From the NCBI GenBank assembly GCA_003024785.1, contig PUQB01000311.1:228747-292746 (forward strand): DNA of 64,000 nt, in the 5' to 3' direction. The notes beneath the pieces were generated by a model. That model worked only from the letters and a program-made list of their open reading frames with translations. It did not search any database and had not been told where the DNA came from. Within the stretch, counting starts at the first letter, position 1. Each line of letters starts with the position of its first letter. Source of the DNA: Selaginella tamariscina. Taxonomy: Eukaryota > Streptophyta > Lycopodiopsida > Selaginellales > Selaginellaceae. The translations under genes and the position numbers were made by a program. Below, piece after piece: positions 33,570-45,829 of the stretch.

Positions 33570-35310
33570 CTTTACATAGTGATATATGTAGTGGTATTTT
33601 AAAGATAGTGGCTTTCAAATTTTAATAGTGGATTTTGATAGTGGTTTATAGTAATGGTTTTGGATGAGTAGTAACTTTTAGTAGTGGCTTTATTTTCAAA
33701 AGTGATATTTAATAATAGTTTCTTAAGAAGTAGTGCCTTTAATAATGACATTTTGTTAAGTAGTGATCTTTTCTAGTGACTTTATTTTTAAAAGTGATGT
33801 TTGATAATGACCTTTTAAAAAGCAATGGCTTCGAATAGTAATATTTTATGAATAGTGATTTTTTGTATTGGCTTTATTTTCAAAAGTAATGTTTAATAGT
33901 GGCTTTCTAAGAAACAATGGTTTTGAATAATGATTTTTTATAGTGGCTTTCTAAGAAGCAATGGCTGTGAATAATGATTTTTTAGTGGCTTTTTAATGTG
34001 TACAAGACCATTATGTGAATTATATTGGCTTTTATAATTTGAGCATAGGACCATTGGTCTAGTCTCTCTCTACATGCACATCTAAGATTTAGAATATAAA
34101 TTCTTGTTTTGGCTATTTAGGGTTTTCACGATTGCTATCTATGGTTTGCTTTAGTTTCATAAGCTTCTCCCATGCTCTTCACGGTTGCTTAGAGTCTTGT
34201 TCTTGATACAAATCCCTAAATCTCACTCCCCACCTCTTAAATCTATAAAATTTCTAGTTGATTCAGGAGCTGGCAAGGCCTAACCTCACTGTCATAATGG
34301 AAAGCTTAGTAGCCTTAGACAAGAGGGTTGAAGATCCAACAAGCTAGAAGCATCAACACATCAAGGCAATAGTGAAAGCACTCCAAGCTCTCAATCTAAG
34401 TCTTGTTTCATCTTAGAAAAGGGGCACCTAGCTTTGGGCCACCTCTTTAGAGGTCTCCACATTAGCAAAATTGCCCAAATCTCCAACCATTTCCATCCTC
34501 TCTAACAAGTCACAACATTAACTTTTTTAGGCATCTGCAACAGAAATGAAGACATCCATGGCTTGAAGAACTTCAGTTGCTTTTCTTGATTCCAAGGGAA
34601 TTAGAACAACAAAAGGACCTGGGCTTCAACTTTAGCTAAGGAGCATAGAAAACAGATACCTACAACGCTAGAAAAGTGCTAGGCTAGCTCCCTCTATGCA
34701 CTACTCTCGGTACCAAGTAGACTCAAGGATTTTGGATGATTATGAGATTAGATATGGTCTATTCCCTATATGAGATTGAAGCATGAGATGTCTTCTTTCA
34801 CTTGAAACCCTTGGGAGTGCAAGCCACATTGATATCACATGCAAGGTCTTCCCCTATGTTTGATTCCACGCTATTAAAGGGCATCTTGGAGCTTGGAGGC
34901 AAGAGAGCTTGGAGGTAAGTTGTATTGGAGGTAGAGGCAACTTGATGAGCAATTTAGAGTTTAGAGGCAACTATTTATAATTCAGATTAACACTTATGAG
35001 TATACTTTATTTTTCATTATTAAAGTCATTATTAAAAATGATTTGGCCGTCACAAAGAGTTTTTACTATACTACTTCACTTATAAATCATACTCTTAAAA
35101 CCACTGTAAAAATCACTATTAAAAGTGACTTAGCCTCCATAGAGACTTTTCACTATACTACTCCACTTATAAATCATAATATTAAAACCATTATATTCCA
35201 TCACAACAATGTCATTATTCTATCCATTAATGAAAGCCATCATATTGAACACATTAACATAGTGGATTTAATAGTGGAAAGTCTTTGTGGTAGCCAAGTC
35301 CTTAGATAGT
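33570..35310. mobile_element. Candidate repeat-ended element with subterminal arrays
   Basis: The left part (33,570-33,990) is a degenerate array of roughly 90-bp units containing TAGTGGCTTTATTTTCAAAA and TTTAATAATGAC. The right part (about 35,014-35,310) has a two-copy 85-bp tandem repeat in which the same words appear reversed (GTCATTATTAAAAATGATTT), plus TAGTGGATTTAATAGTGG near the end. Between them lies non-coding sequence with no recognised gene. Arrays related in opposite orientation around about 1 kb suggest a non-autonomous DNA transposon with subterminal repeats; no clean terminal inverted repeat or target duplication was identified. Confidence 0.35.
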
Positions 35311-35539
35311 GGCTTTTGGAGTAAAAAGCATCCATATATGGCGCATTGTGTTACATACCAAAATTCTCTTATACAAAAATTTCTCCCAATATCATTATTT
35401 AGTCACTATAAATCAGTCACCACTTGGTTATAAATCAAGCATCGTATCCTTTGTTCTTTTTCATATTCTGCACAAGCTCTCTTTGTCTTCATATCTTGTT
35501 GAAGACCTTGAGGTTCAACATTCATAGGAATCTCCTCAT

Positions 35540-36385
35540 GTTGTTCATGTCATCACCTAATGGGTTGATGAAATGAGTGTGGTTAATATCTAGCCACCAC
35601 TTGACACTATTACAAATGCAATTATGAGTTGTCATTCTTGTCGATGCATAGGTTGAGATAGAACCAATTCTCTTCAATGACTATCTAATTCATGAAGTTC
35701 CATGCAGCTAAGCTTGTAAAGGGATAGATTGTTCGTCTTTATTTGAAAAAACTTAGCGTCATGGTAAAGGAACATGTGAGGGTATACTTCATAAGGAATA
35801 TTGATCACACTAGTATTTGAGATCTTTTTCTCTAAGGCACATCTCTAAGTAGCTCACTAGATTATCCATTATGTCAATATCAAAATATGCATCAAAAGTT
35901 ACTAGTGATGTTTTGGTTGAGCATAGCATTTTGAGGAGAGTTATTCACCATCATGATTTGAGTGTTGTTATCTTTCCTCAATTGCTTAATTCTCCATGCA
36001 AGCACTATTTCTCTTTCCATTTTGAAGAAGTGTGGCTTGAAGTTTCTTTGAGAGGATTATAGTAGCATCATTGATCAAAGATTCAATCCTTGCAAATGAT
36101 CTCTTTTCAAACACTACAATGCTTGTAAAGCAAGTGGTGTTAGGTCATGGGATTGTGTGCATAACCAAATCCTGACAAGCACTCCCAGCTCCTTGAGCTT
36201 TTTAAAGATATAATCCACCCCCATATGAAATATGATATCTTTTTGGAGTTCACCACCATAAGGAATGAGAACTCCTTATTTGATTTGCCTATCTTTGTCC
36301 TCATCTTTTTGTTGATGAAACAGAATGCAATTGACATTAAGCAAGATGATGTGGCCATGGGTAACTTGGAGTGGTCCACTTGCTT
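35540..36385 (-). pseudogene. FCP1/NIF-like HAD phosphatase relic, copy A
   Basis: Read on the minus strand this parallels the copies at 48.8 and 62.8 kb: VTHGHIILLNVNCILFHQQ (HAD motif I position, Asp replaced by Asn), then an SNKEFSFLMVVN block in another frame, a LKELG block, a block like MMVNNSPQNAMLNQNIT (motif III/IV region), and a tail matching the CIRE...WW...LINP segment of the other copies. Several stops and frame changes are present. The start, second half and order match the other copies, so homology among the three is secure. The FCP1-like label rests on the order of these motifs. Confidence 0.65.
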
Positions 36386-36632
36386 GTTCTTGAATTTCAT
36401 GTGGCTTACTTGTTTGCCCCTTGTTAATGGACCATCAAGAGCATCTGAAATGCTATTTGACACGGGCATGCATGGCAAGTCCACATTCTCATGATAGTCA
36501 ACCTAAGACACTTTTATTCACAAACCATTTGAATCATCTTGCATCAAACATTTCAAAAGTTTTTCCCCTTCCAACCTCCACCTCCATGCATGTCTCTCCA
36601 AGTAAAGAGTTTGGGCATTTGCTATCATAATT

Positions 36633-36733
36633 AGGTTGTAACTTGGGCACATATTCATCATTATCTTTGTAAGTAAGTTGTAACTTAGGCACAACTTCTT
36701 TTTGTCTTAGGTAGTTTATAACTTGGGCACATC
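36633..36733. repeat. Three-copy short repeat
   Basis: TTGTAACTTGGGCACA or close variants recur three times at about 36,634, 36,676 and 36,718. On the minus strand they encode repeated VPKLQ-like pentapeptides in one open stretch, between the DUF7869-like relic and HAD copy A. It may be part of a decayed coding region. Confidence 0.6.
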
Positions 36734-37999
36734 TTCTTCCTTTGAAGGTTTGGCAGGATTTATCTTGCCAATCAACAATTTCCATGAACAAGCTGAGCCA
36801 CTTACAAAAGCTACAACATTGTCCAAGTTGCATGATTGTTGTGACAAACACGACAAGAAGTTGAGTGGTTGCTTTTCACCTCATACATGCATATGTAGGA
36901 TGAGGTTTCATATGAGCTAAAAAATGCAGCCTTACCATGTGAAGTGCAACCTTCTCAAGTTCGCAGGATAAATCCCACAAATCTTCATTGTGTTGTGGAT
37001 GCTCTGTGTCAAAACTTTCAACATAATCATTTAAATTTGAGAGAAGGCTGTTATTAATTCTGACCAAAGCCTTTTCTTACCTTGTTTATATGGGCATCTT
37101 CTTGAATGTTTTGTGTGACATTATTTCTAAAAGAGGAGACGTCTATTTGAACTTAACATACATTGACATGTGAAAGAAACGTCTTTATTCAAAACATGGA
37201 CAAAATAAGAAATCAATTATATTTCAAATTGCTTATCCACTAATTTCACAATCAATATCTTACACTCCGCTCTATACATTATTCTCAAATCAATATTTAC
37301 ACACTAACTAAACTATGGACACTTTTTCAATTCGGGGACATTTTGATTCATTTTTTTGACAATTTCTTTTTTATAAAATCAAAGAAGTTATAATGAAGCA
37401 AAAAGAGACTTACTAATTGTGTCGATGTCCTCATTAGTTTTTCCAATTGATTTTTTGCTTTCATCAACTTTAGATTGCGTAAGCAAGTCATAGTCACCAT
37501 TCACATATGAGGGACTAGGTGCTTGTTGAGGTACCACTTCATTTGCTTATTGGGGTAGAATTGGAGTAATGATAGAGCCAAGCCTTTACCTTTTCTATTG
37601 TATCCTCCTCATGCTTGAAAATGAAAGTTGCAATGGGTTAGTGATGGCACAACCATTGCTAACCAATGGATCACTAATGCAGAGGGGTGGCAGCGATTGG
37701 ATGGAGGATCAAGACCTTGTAAGTCAACTCTCTGACAAGACAAACAAGATAACAGGATAGGTGGTATCTAACAGATGGAGATGAGTGTCAAGCGGCCCTG
37801 ACAATAGGATAAAGGATCCCACCAATGATCACGTCAATCTACCCAAAGTAAAGAAGACAAAATGCATGGGGAAAGAGACATTATCATAGTTGACCCTGTG
37901 CAAGGCCATCATGATGACATACCCAGTCTAGTGGCACCAAGTGGACAGCATCTAATGCTTCATAGCATCATAATATAATGCTCCATCTTAACTCTTCAT

Positions 38000-38110
38000 C
38001 ATGATCTTAAATGTGGACATTATAAAGTATGTATCTTTGATTCTTTAGAATGTCAAAGAGTGGGATTTTAACCCAAGGTGTGATGGTGTTTCTTGAGTTT
38101 GTTTTTTATT
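38000..38110. repeat. Dispersed repeat shared with 61,503-61,612
   Basis: A block with the shared words AAATGTGG.CATT, AAATATGTATCTTTRATYCT and GATGGTGTTYCTTGAGTT occurs here and again at about 61,503-61,612, in the same orientation. Both lie near FCP1-like relics, so it may belong to one larger dispersed unit. Confidence 0.55.
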
Positions 38111-38472
38111 CTATCTTAAGGTTTGATGGGAGTTACTTATCACACATAGTTTTTGATACTGTCAATAATGAGTTCTTTTTTTTGAGCTAGTCACTTAATG
38201 GAATAGGATTTGGCTGCCATTTTAGGAGGAGTAGCATTCCATCATCTCCAATTTTAAACCTAATGGTTGTGCTCTTTAAAAAATGAGTACAAAAGAAATG
38301 AGTCAGTTGATACGCGTGATATTTAAAGACCAATTCTAATGGTCATAACTCGTACTGCATGATATGTATATCATCCTTTTAGAAAAGAAAAATTATAATG
38401 GTACAAGGTGGCTTGTTAGGGAATCTTATATCTTTGATATAGCCTTGAGAAACTTTGAAGTCTAGTACTTAG

Positions 38473-39430
38473 TCATGAAAATGCAACATTTTTTTGAATG
38501 CAGCTTTTAAAAAGCTCCATCATATGTAGCAAGGTAAAATTTGTGAGCTTGGAGACCTTGTTGAATAATGCATCAATATCTTCGTGAGTGTGGCCAACCG
38601 TAAGGAAATTAAAAGTGATCATCTCAAACACGCCTCTGGCAATAAGCATTGACAAGTATGCTAGCACATATTTATAAAAGGCAAAGTAAGCATGATCATA
38701 AGAGAAGTTAACCTTCATTAAAATGGTTTACCTATTTTTAATTTTGCTTACACGATTGTCCATTTGTAAAAGCAAATGACAGGGCAACGTTTGATGATGG
38801 TGATTGTTTAGGCTAAATCCCTCATCTGAATCGAAACACTGATCATGACCATCTTTTTTTTATAGTATGTTGGTAGTGTCTCTCATATTCTCATGTAGCC
38901 TCATGTGGACGTGTGGACGTGTTCATAAGGGCATTGTGTAATGACTACATGTGTTGTTTCTTCACTTTGAGATCACCCAAAGGAGATGTCTTTGTGTGTA
39001 AAACACATGACAAGTGATTAATAGTGAAGTTAGAGTCATTGGACTAATGAAGAAAGGAGAAGTTCATATGATTTGCAACCGTGCCTATGTGTTAGCACCT
39101 GGTCAATGATACCAAAAGCTTGAGAACATTTCCAAGGCACTTTGGTGTTGTAATTAGTTTAGAATACTTATCTTTGAATTGTCCATTTTGTCATGAATTA
39201 AACAAAGGTATTCTGTTGTCATTGTATTGGGAACGACAAGTTCGTTGAGCAATCATGGATCTCCATCTTTTTTTAAATAGTAGTAATTTCCACCAATGTA
39301 TTTGTGCATGCCTCTTTAACTTTAAGTGACATGCAAGTGTCGTATTTTAAAAAGTTGGAGTGCTTTAAAATTGCCACATTCTTGAATTGAGTATTCCATA
39401 TGTTATTAAAGGTTGTGCTACCGGATTTTT
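38473..39430 (-). pseudogene. DUF7869-like gene relic
   Basis: The clearest frame (38,473-38,718) contains LIARGVFEMITFNFLTVG followed by HTHEDIDALFNKVS; VGHTHEDID is the hallmark of the DUF7869 family found in many multi-copy, probably mobile, proteins of plants and other eukaryotes. Upstream on the same strand, in other frames, are LLLQMDN (near 38,770), EYLCLIHDKMDN (near 39,190) and FLKYDTCMSLK (near 39,340), which occur in that order in the family. The frames are interrupted by many stops. The function of the domain is not established; an RNase H-like transposase fold is a common suspicion, not shown here. Confidence 0.65.
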
Positions 39431-42400
39431 GAAGCCCATCAAATCAAGGCACTTTCTTCACATGTTCACACAACTTGAATTGAGTGTAGATTGGTGGTAG
39501 AATCTTCAAATTTTTCCTAATGCCATTTGTGGTAAGACATTTGTGAAACATTATTTGCATTTACATCTACAAAGTTTCTTTAGTATTTTATTGTTGCCGT
39601 AATGTGAGAGAATGTCTTGACCATGCTAATGTTCCCATGGACTGAGGTGCACTCGTTGTCTAACCACTCATCTCTATGGTGGTAAAACATGGTTTAAGGA
39701 TGCATAGATCTTGTACAAGTTTAAAGTAGATTGTAACCTTGTTAAAACATTCATGTGCACCAATGACCTATCTCCATGGCCACCCCATCAATGCACCCAA
39801 TTAGTGTAACATATATAAACTCATGTTTTTGCTTATGGGTGAGCTTGTAATAGTCATGCATGCATTAGTAATTTCATCCATGTCTACCATCTGACAACAC
39901 TTCGTCTTGCAACAGTCAATAGTGGAAATGTTGGTGATGCTCACTGAAGGATGTGGGATCCATCTTCACTCTCTTACCGCAAGTTGTTGAGGTGGATTTA
40001 GCCCATGAATCTTCTTTTTCATACTATACTCTTGGCACAAGGAAGCTCATCAACACGAGTTGTCCTTAGCTTGTCATTATTCTAATCCAATGTTGGATAT
40101 GTTGAACCATCTAATGTTTTAGCTTAGTAATGCACCACCTCACTAGGGATATAGCATGCAATGAGCCATTTGGTTAAACCTTTGTCATGACTACACCCAA
40201 AGGTATGTTCCTAGCTTCTTCTCAAAAATGGCCTCCATTGGGTTGATAGCTAAGATGATGCCCTTACCAACCTTGATCTCACTGAAAGAGGATCACTTCA
40301 ACTTTCACAGTAGGCAAGCCTTCACCTTGTGAGCTCATAAATATATTCAAAACTTGCATCCTTGTGCCAGCCTTGACTTCTTTTACATTCCTTAACACAG
40401 GAAACCCTTTTAAATTCCATCCAAACAACCTTCATGTGTTTGTAAATGGTGTCCACCCAAACATAAACATAAGACCCTTGGTGCACATCGTGACATGACA
40501 AATTACCATCTCAGACCTTAATAGTTTCTCTACCAACTAACTTATTGTTCTAGAGAAGCTGTACCTTGTCTCTAATTTTGAACATAGTGACATGCACAGA
40601 GTGAAATGTTCATTTAAGCAATAAAATGAAAATAATTATTGAATGCAAACTAAATGACAAAGATAAAGTCTATCCAACGTTCTAGGAGGTCGACTAGAAT
40701 TTGGCAGGATTAATCCTACTACATGTTAGCAAGTTTAAACTTGACAAATCCCATCGAAATCTAAAGAGGCCAACAAAGCCAGGATGTGAATTATAGGGCT
40801 AGAAGCTCTTCAATGAATAAATCCCATTGGTTTTGACAAATAAAAGGAGCGGTTTCAAACAAACAAAAAGGTTTCAACAGGATAAATCCCCCTAGGTTGA
40901 GGAGGGCAAGTACGTGTTGGGTACCATGATATATGATTTGTAGCTAGATTTATCCCATCCATCAAGATAAATATAAAGAATAACTAAACCCTAAATATGG
41001 GAGTGCCACAAAAGTGTTTAAAAATATAGAGAGAGAACCCCTAAACCCTAAATCTATTTGGATTTAGATAGAGAGTGTGACTGTGGAGAGTAAGTAATTT
41101 TTTAAGCAAATCCGACTTATAAGTGCAATGAGCTTTTTCCTAATTAAAGCTCGTTTTTCCTAAATGAAATCTTATAAGAAAGAGGTAGATCTAAAGAAAG
41201 AAATTGACAGAAGTAATAAAATCCTTATGAGAATTGCAAATCTTGATGTAAAAGGGAAATTCAATGCATTTTTAAAATTGCATGTTAGGACATGGAATTT
41301 ATACCAATTAAAAATTTGTAAGGATATTTCAAATGTGTTTACACAAAGTGTGACAATTCGTGTTAGTTATTAAAGATGATTTCAATGTATTATATGATTT
41401 TTAATAGTAGAAATAGTGCGAGTTGCATAATAATATAAAAAACCTTGGCAATTGTTTTTAACAAGATTTTCTTACTTTTTTTTATTCTTAGAATATTCCT
41501 CTCTTAAACTAGATTATCAATCTTTAACATTATTATGAATATTAATATATACATATGTATGTATTATATTATAATTATAATATCAAGTATAATAGGTAAT
41601 ATGATATATTTATTATATATCAATGGGCAGTGTCTACATATTATTATGCCCAATGTATTTTATAAAATAAACTCGTTCTACATGTCATTGTATATGCATT
41701 CCTGAATTTTAAATATAAGTCTTGCAAAAAGTTATAATATAGCGTAAATCTTAAATATATTAAAATCTAATAAATATTGTATTTGTTTGATTATTTTTGT
41801 GAACATATGTATAATATTTATTTCAATATATTGTGAATATAAGTATAATAAATCTAATTTTTCATATAGAATATATATATTATAGTATATTACTTTTTAT
41901 TACTAGAAAAATTAAATGATATTATTCTTGTTATATATATAAGATTGTTTATATACAAGCACAAGCTATGTCCTTTGTGTTTTTAAGGTATAGGGTTAAC
42001 ATTTAATAGATATTTTGGTAGGGCTGAGGTGGAGAATGTCTAGGATGGCTGTAAGTCTTTTAAGTAGCATTTACTAATGATTTTAAGTAATATTATTATT
42101 AATAATTGCAATTATGCATATACATTAATATATTAAGATATGTTTTTTTATGTACATTTATGTTTATTCATTTTATCTTAATGAGATACTCATCATGTGT
42201 CCAAACTCAATATTGAATATGAATTGTGTAAACTGTTTGGTACTAAGTGTGTTCATTTTATTCTTTATGTGCAAATATATTTTATATATTAATTTTAAAT
42301 AGCATTACATTTTATTCTTTCCTGAATCCTTTTTATGTGGGCAACTTTATCTAGATCTTTTTCATTATGTCTTTTCTCTTCTTATCTCCTATGAAACATG

Positions 42401-43673
42401 AATCCTTCTTTATTGGCAATTTTATGTGTATCCATATTGCATTCTTTCTTTCTTCATTCTCATGTTCATACATTTTCACCACAATTAAATCATCATCTAC
42501 ACACATTATAATGTTAATATGTTTTATTTATAAACAATTTAGATATTAAGTTGGGCAGTTGGTTTTGAAAAAAGAGTATTCAATTGGGGTTGAAGTAGCA
42601 TATGCCTTTTCTTCTTTTCACATCTTCTTCAACCTTGCATATTCTTTATCGTCCCATCCATCGAGATCTCCAAGATCAATCATATCTTTCATGTCATCCA
42701 TCTTTATGCACATATAAATATGATTAATACACACATATGTATGAAATCTACTTAATATCTAATAATGTATATGGCTACATGCATGCAATAAAAGCATGTA
42801 GCATGTCACGTATGTGAACTACAAGTACACGAATATGTGGAAAAACTAAGAAGGGAGTAAACATATGCATTATGATAAACGCACCATAAATACATGTATA
42901 AGGTAAAATAAAGCTACATAAAAGTCGGTAAACAGGGTATTATATGATGTTATTTAAAATCAAATTGTGTCTAAATACACATAGTTAATTCCTTTACTTA
43001 TAAATATATAAATCATAATTTATACCATATTAATAACTTATCTCATTCATTAGTAAAGCAAAATAATTTAAAAAAAGTCCATCCACAAAAAGGAAATTAA
43101 AAAAAAGAGGGAAAAAATAGAGCAAATGTATACATTTATAATGAATAATAAATGAACAGCCTAACCAATTGTGCAAGATATCTTAGGAAGGATAACCTAG
43201 CAAGTAGAGAAATAAATAATATCAAACCCAACACACACACACACAAGAATCTAATCTCTTTGCATCGATAAGTGTCACATTAGGATAGGGTTAAATCTTT
43301 CTTATATATAACCACATGGTCACGAACAATCACGTGCACGGCATGAACATGTGTGATCACATGCATGTGAATATGCATTTGAACAATACATTTATTCACT
43401 ATACTCCTTTTAAAATTTTACAATCTAAAATGCATTTGGGTTTGTACTTAATTTAAAATTGAATAGAAAATTTTGCTTATGATAAGTATGCGAACAATAC
43501 ATATATTTTTAAATTTTATAATAATAAGAAACATTTAAACTTTGTATTTGATTTAAAAATTTTATAGAAATTTTGTTAAAGATACATTTGTGCATCTTAC
43601 ACATACACTATATAAACCATATAAATACATTTGGTGTGCATGTGAAATATTTAAAAAAAGAATAAATATGTTA

Positions 43674-44260
43674 AAAAGAAGATGAATAAATATTTTAAAT
43701 TAAATTATAATTTTAAATTATTACATATCACAATTAATAAATATTTTTATATTTTAAGTCTCAACATATAAATATATATAAATATGATAATATATTGAAA
43801 AAAAAGATGGATAAATATTTTAAATTTCTTACACAGTCACAATTAATAAATAGTCATAAAGAATTCTAAATCTTAAATCTTGGCGTGCGAATATATACAA
43901 AACATGGTAAATGAAGATGGATAAATATTTTATATTAGATCATAATCCTAACTCATTACATGATCACAATTAATAAATAAATAATCTTTAATCTTACTTA
44001 GCACATGAATATGTATTAAATATATAAATAGGGTAAATCATTTAAGGTTAACATTACTTATGGACCATTTTTTAATTCTTGTTTCATTATAAAAATAAAA
44101 TCTCATCATATGCATAATATTGTTCTTTAAGTATAGAATATATAAGTGAATCGTGATATAGGGTAAATCATTCAAAATTAGCACTAATTATGGACCAATT
44201 TTTATTTTTTTATTTTATTACACACAAAAATCTGACCATATTTATAATATTGTTCTTGAC
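43674..44260. repeat. Two adjoining tandem arrays
   Basis: Array 1: units containing GATGGATAAATATTTTA and CACAATTAATAAATA begin near 43,680, 43,806 and 43,914 (three copies, roughly 110-125 bp). Array 2: units starting ATAGGGTAAATCATT with TTATGGACCA begin near 44,030 and 44,158 (two copies, about 128 bp). The copies are diverged, so the arrays are old. Confidence 0.65.
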
Positions 44261-44729
44261 TTTGACACTAATAATTTAATACAAAATTTTTATAATTAGC
44301 ATAGTTGTGGTCTTAGGAATTTATTAATAAAATAAATTTCGATAGGCACGACTTAAGAGACATACCTATGATAGCCTTAGACATCCCTACTATACAGCTA
44401 TGTGACCATAGAGTTACGTGCTTCCACGTATATTCCATAACAAAAAAGCTAAGGCATTATCCTTTTCTACTTGAGGAACCACCTTCACTTTGGTATAACA
44501 CCTTTACAAAACAACAAAGAGTTGTAACCTAAGCCACAACTAAATCTTTAGGGTTTGTATGGCTATATCATAACCTAGACTTATACTTAATATGTAAAAT
44601 ACTTCAAGTGCACGTCAAAGGTAAGCAACCTTTACCTCTCTCACACACATGTATTTATATGTACGTGTTTATTTGTATATTATAATTTTTATATCTCTTT
44701 CTTCACACACATTTTAAAAGATGGAGAAG

Positions 44730-45190
44730 GGTGGCGGGACCTTGTATGTGATTGTACCTGTATATTAGTATATATAAGTTTTTTTAATCTATTTTATTTA
44801 CTTTTATAATCTTATCATAATATTCATAATATTTTTGAGAAGCCAATAAACCCTATAAAATTGTCTAAAGCTCATATTACCGAATGATGTGTGTTTTCTG
44901 CCTTATCACAAATGTGAGATTTCGACACTTAATCCCACACACTTCTCTTTTCTCTTTGAGACAAACAAGGGTGTATGTGAATGTACTTCCTTTTATTTAC
45001 TTCTATAATCTTATCATAATATTCATAATATTTTAAGTGAAGTTAGTAAACCATGTAAAACTGTTAAAATCTTCCATTTGTGGTGGCACTAGAACCATCT
45101 AAGCTTTGGATACTTAATCCCTCTTCTTTCTGAAACAAAGAAGGGTGTATGTAAATGTACCAATATATTAATATATATAAGTTCTTTATC
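44730..45190. repeat. About 200-bp direct repeats
   Basis: Blocks containing ATCTTATCATAATATTCATA, a later TAAACC.TGTAAAA-type segment and a GTGTATGT.AATGTACC/TTCC segment occur at about 44,800 and 45,010; a CTCTTTCTCACACACATG block recurs near 44,640 and 45,192. The spacing varies, giving a decayed tandem structure without coding content. Confidence 0.5.
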
Positions 45191-45829
45191 TCTTTCTCAC
45201 ACACATGTACTTATATGATGTTTATCTATATACTATAATTTATCCTTTTTTCGGGCTTGGTGAGATTAATCTTGCTGAGACGATTACTCTTTAATCGAGC
45301 ATGGGGGGATTAATCCCACATTTAAATAATCTGAGCACTTGAGAGAAAAATATTTATAGACCCTATAAAGTTTTAATTGTGTATTTGTATATTTAGGTTA
45401 ATATAAGTGTGTGTGCATTTTGATAAAATTGTATTCATAATGTAATATTGCGCAGAAAGGTGGCTTGATTAAACAAAGTGATTCAATCATTAATATGGAG
45501 TAATATTTAAAATCTGGGTAAAAATTAAAATAAAATCTGTTATACTCAGACATGTGCTTGAAGAATTTTTCATTTTTGTATTTAAATGTGGAATTGAGGT
45601 GACATTAAAGACGAAGAAAAAATGAGATGGGTAGGGAGATTTTAAAATCAACTTGACCATATTTTATAATAAACGGGAAGCACATTGAATCAAAAATGGT
45701 TATTACCAAATTAATAATAAAACAATGGAAAGTAAATTAATAGTCAAGCACTAGAAGGCAGGTTGCAAATTGAGATTGCATGATGCTCGAAATATATACC
45801 TCGTTCCATCTAATGTAACGTTCTCGGAT

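Larger units (their letters stand above)
39431..45780. other. AT-rich stretch with relic and tandem repeats
   Basis: From 39,431 to about 40,600 the minus strand may continue the DUF7869-like relic (less AT-rich, no clear motif). Beyond 41,060 no coding potential is seen except a 69-codon Lys-rich frame at 41,164-41,373 with no recognised family. Two telo-box-like AAACCCTAAAT words occur at 40,985 and 41,042. Tandem arrays occupy 43,674-44,260 and 44,730-45,190. Confidence 0.5.
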
